A model generated the notes under the pieces. That model ran no database searches. It was not told the DNA's origin and saw only the letters and a list, made by a program, of their open reading frames with translations. The position numbers were made by a program, and so were the translations under genes. DNA of 5,781 nt from Caryophanales bacterium UBA5632 (GTDB lineage Bacteria > Bacillota_I > Bacilli_A > Izemoplasmatales > Hujiaoplasmataceae): the NCBI GenBank assembly GCA_002421405.1, contig DIJY01000069.1:1-5781 (forward strand), in the 5' to 3' direction. Each line of letters begins with the position of its first letter. Within the stretch, counting starts at the first letter, position 1. Positions 5,725-5,781 of this stretch are shown here, one piece after another.

Positions 5725-5781
5725 ACTTGTATAAACTGGTTTTTATTTTATCGAGTAATTTATTGTTAAAGCTTTTTGCTT
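5723..5781 (-). CDS. nusB: C-terminal tail of the upstream operon gene, possibly NusB; 5' end outside window
   Basis: A minus-strand frame enters the window at its right edge and ends at TGA (5725-5723), giving the 18 whole codons AKSFNNKLLDKIKTSLYK. The stop overlaps the xseA ribosome-binding site, which is typical of adjacent operon genes. The pattern of F-x-N-x-x-L-x-x-I-K resembles the FINGVLDKI-type C-terminal helix of the antitermination factor NusB, and nusB commonly lies just upstream of xseA or folD-xseA in Bacillota. Eighteen residues are too few for a firm assignment. FolD, the other usual neighbour, fits less well. One of the two other minus-strand frames also runs 12 codons before a stop at 5745, so the reading itself is an inference from context. 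Confidence 0.42.
   Translation of the reverse strand, partial: AKSFNNKLLDKIKTSLYK

Noticed and set aside
1..5781. Mobile element, CRISPR array, tRNA or riboswitch
   Set aside because: Coding density is very high, the only gaps above 20 nt are 346-427 and 599-649, and I saw no transposase motif, regular direct repeats, cloverleaf or long structured leader.

Overview
The window is a compact stretch of AT-rich bacterial chromosome (GC roughly in the upper 30s by eye). It suggests a low-GC Gram-positive lineage, either Bacillota or a free-living Mycoplasmatota relative such as the Acholeplasma/Izemoplasma group. The reasons are strong AGGTGA-type Shine-Dalgarno sites, tight spacing, and a nusB?-xseA-xseB-dxs-recN order resembling the Bacillus nusB-to-recN region. 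UGA is used as stop and Trp is encoded by TGG, so this is not a Mycoplasma/Spiroplasma code. Genus-level placement is inference only.

Layout. Positions 1-345 (+) hold the 3' part of ispH, the last enzyme of the MEP isoprenoid pathway. Positions 428-598 (+) hold a 56-residue single-pass membrane protein of unknown function, with its own -10 box and Shine-Dalgarno site. Positions 611-644 hold a perfect 14-bp hairpin with T-runs on both strands, a bidirectional terminator between convergent transcription units. The rest lies on the minus strand as one operon, read right to left: a possible nusB tail (5723-5781), xseA (exonuclease VII large subunit), xseB (small subunit), dxs (first MEP enzyme) and recN (SMC-like repair ATPase). 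Gaps are 10, 2, 12 and 18 nt with the starts chosen here, so transcription and translation are probably coupled.

XseA and XseB form one single-strand-specific nuclease, and RecN acts in double-strand-break repair, so the operon combines DNA processing and repair with isoprenoid precursor synthesis. Compared with the Bacillus arrangement, ispA, the tlyA-type methyltransferase gene and argR/ahrC are not present between xseB and recN. The main re-annotation is of starts: xseA, dxs and recN most likely begin at TTG 5712, GTG 4204 and GTG 2329, each 4-5 nt after its Shine-Dalgarno site, not at the slightly longer in-frame starts that lie inside or ahead of those sites. I see no mobile element, CRISPR array, RNA gene or clearly undescribed system. 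The most unusual points are local motif departures in Dxs and RecN and the uncharacterised small membrane protein.
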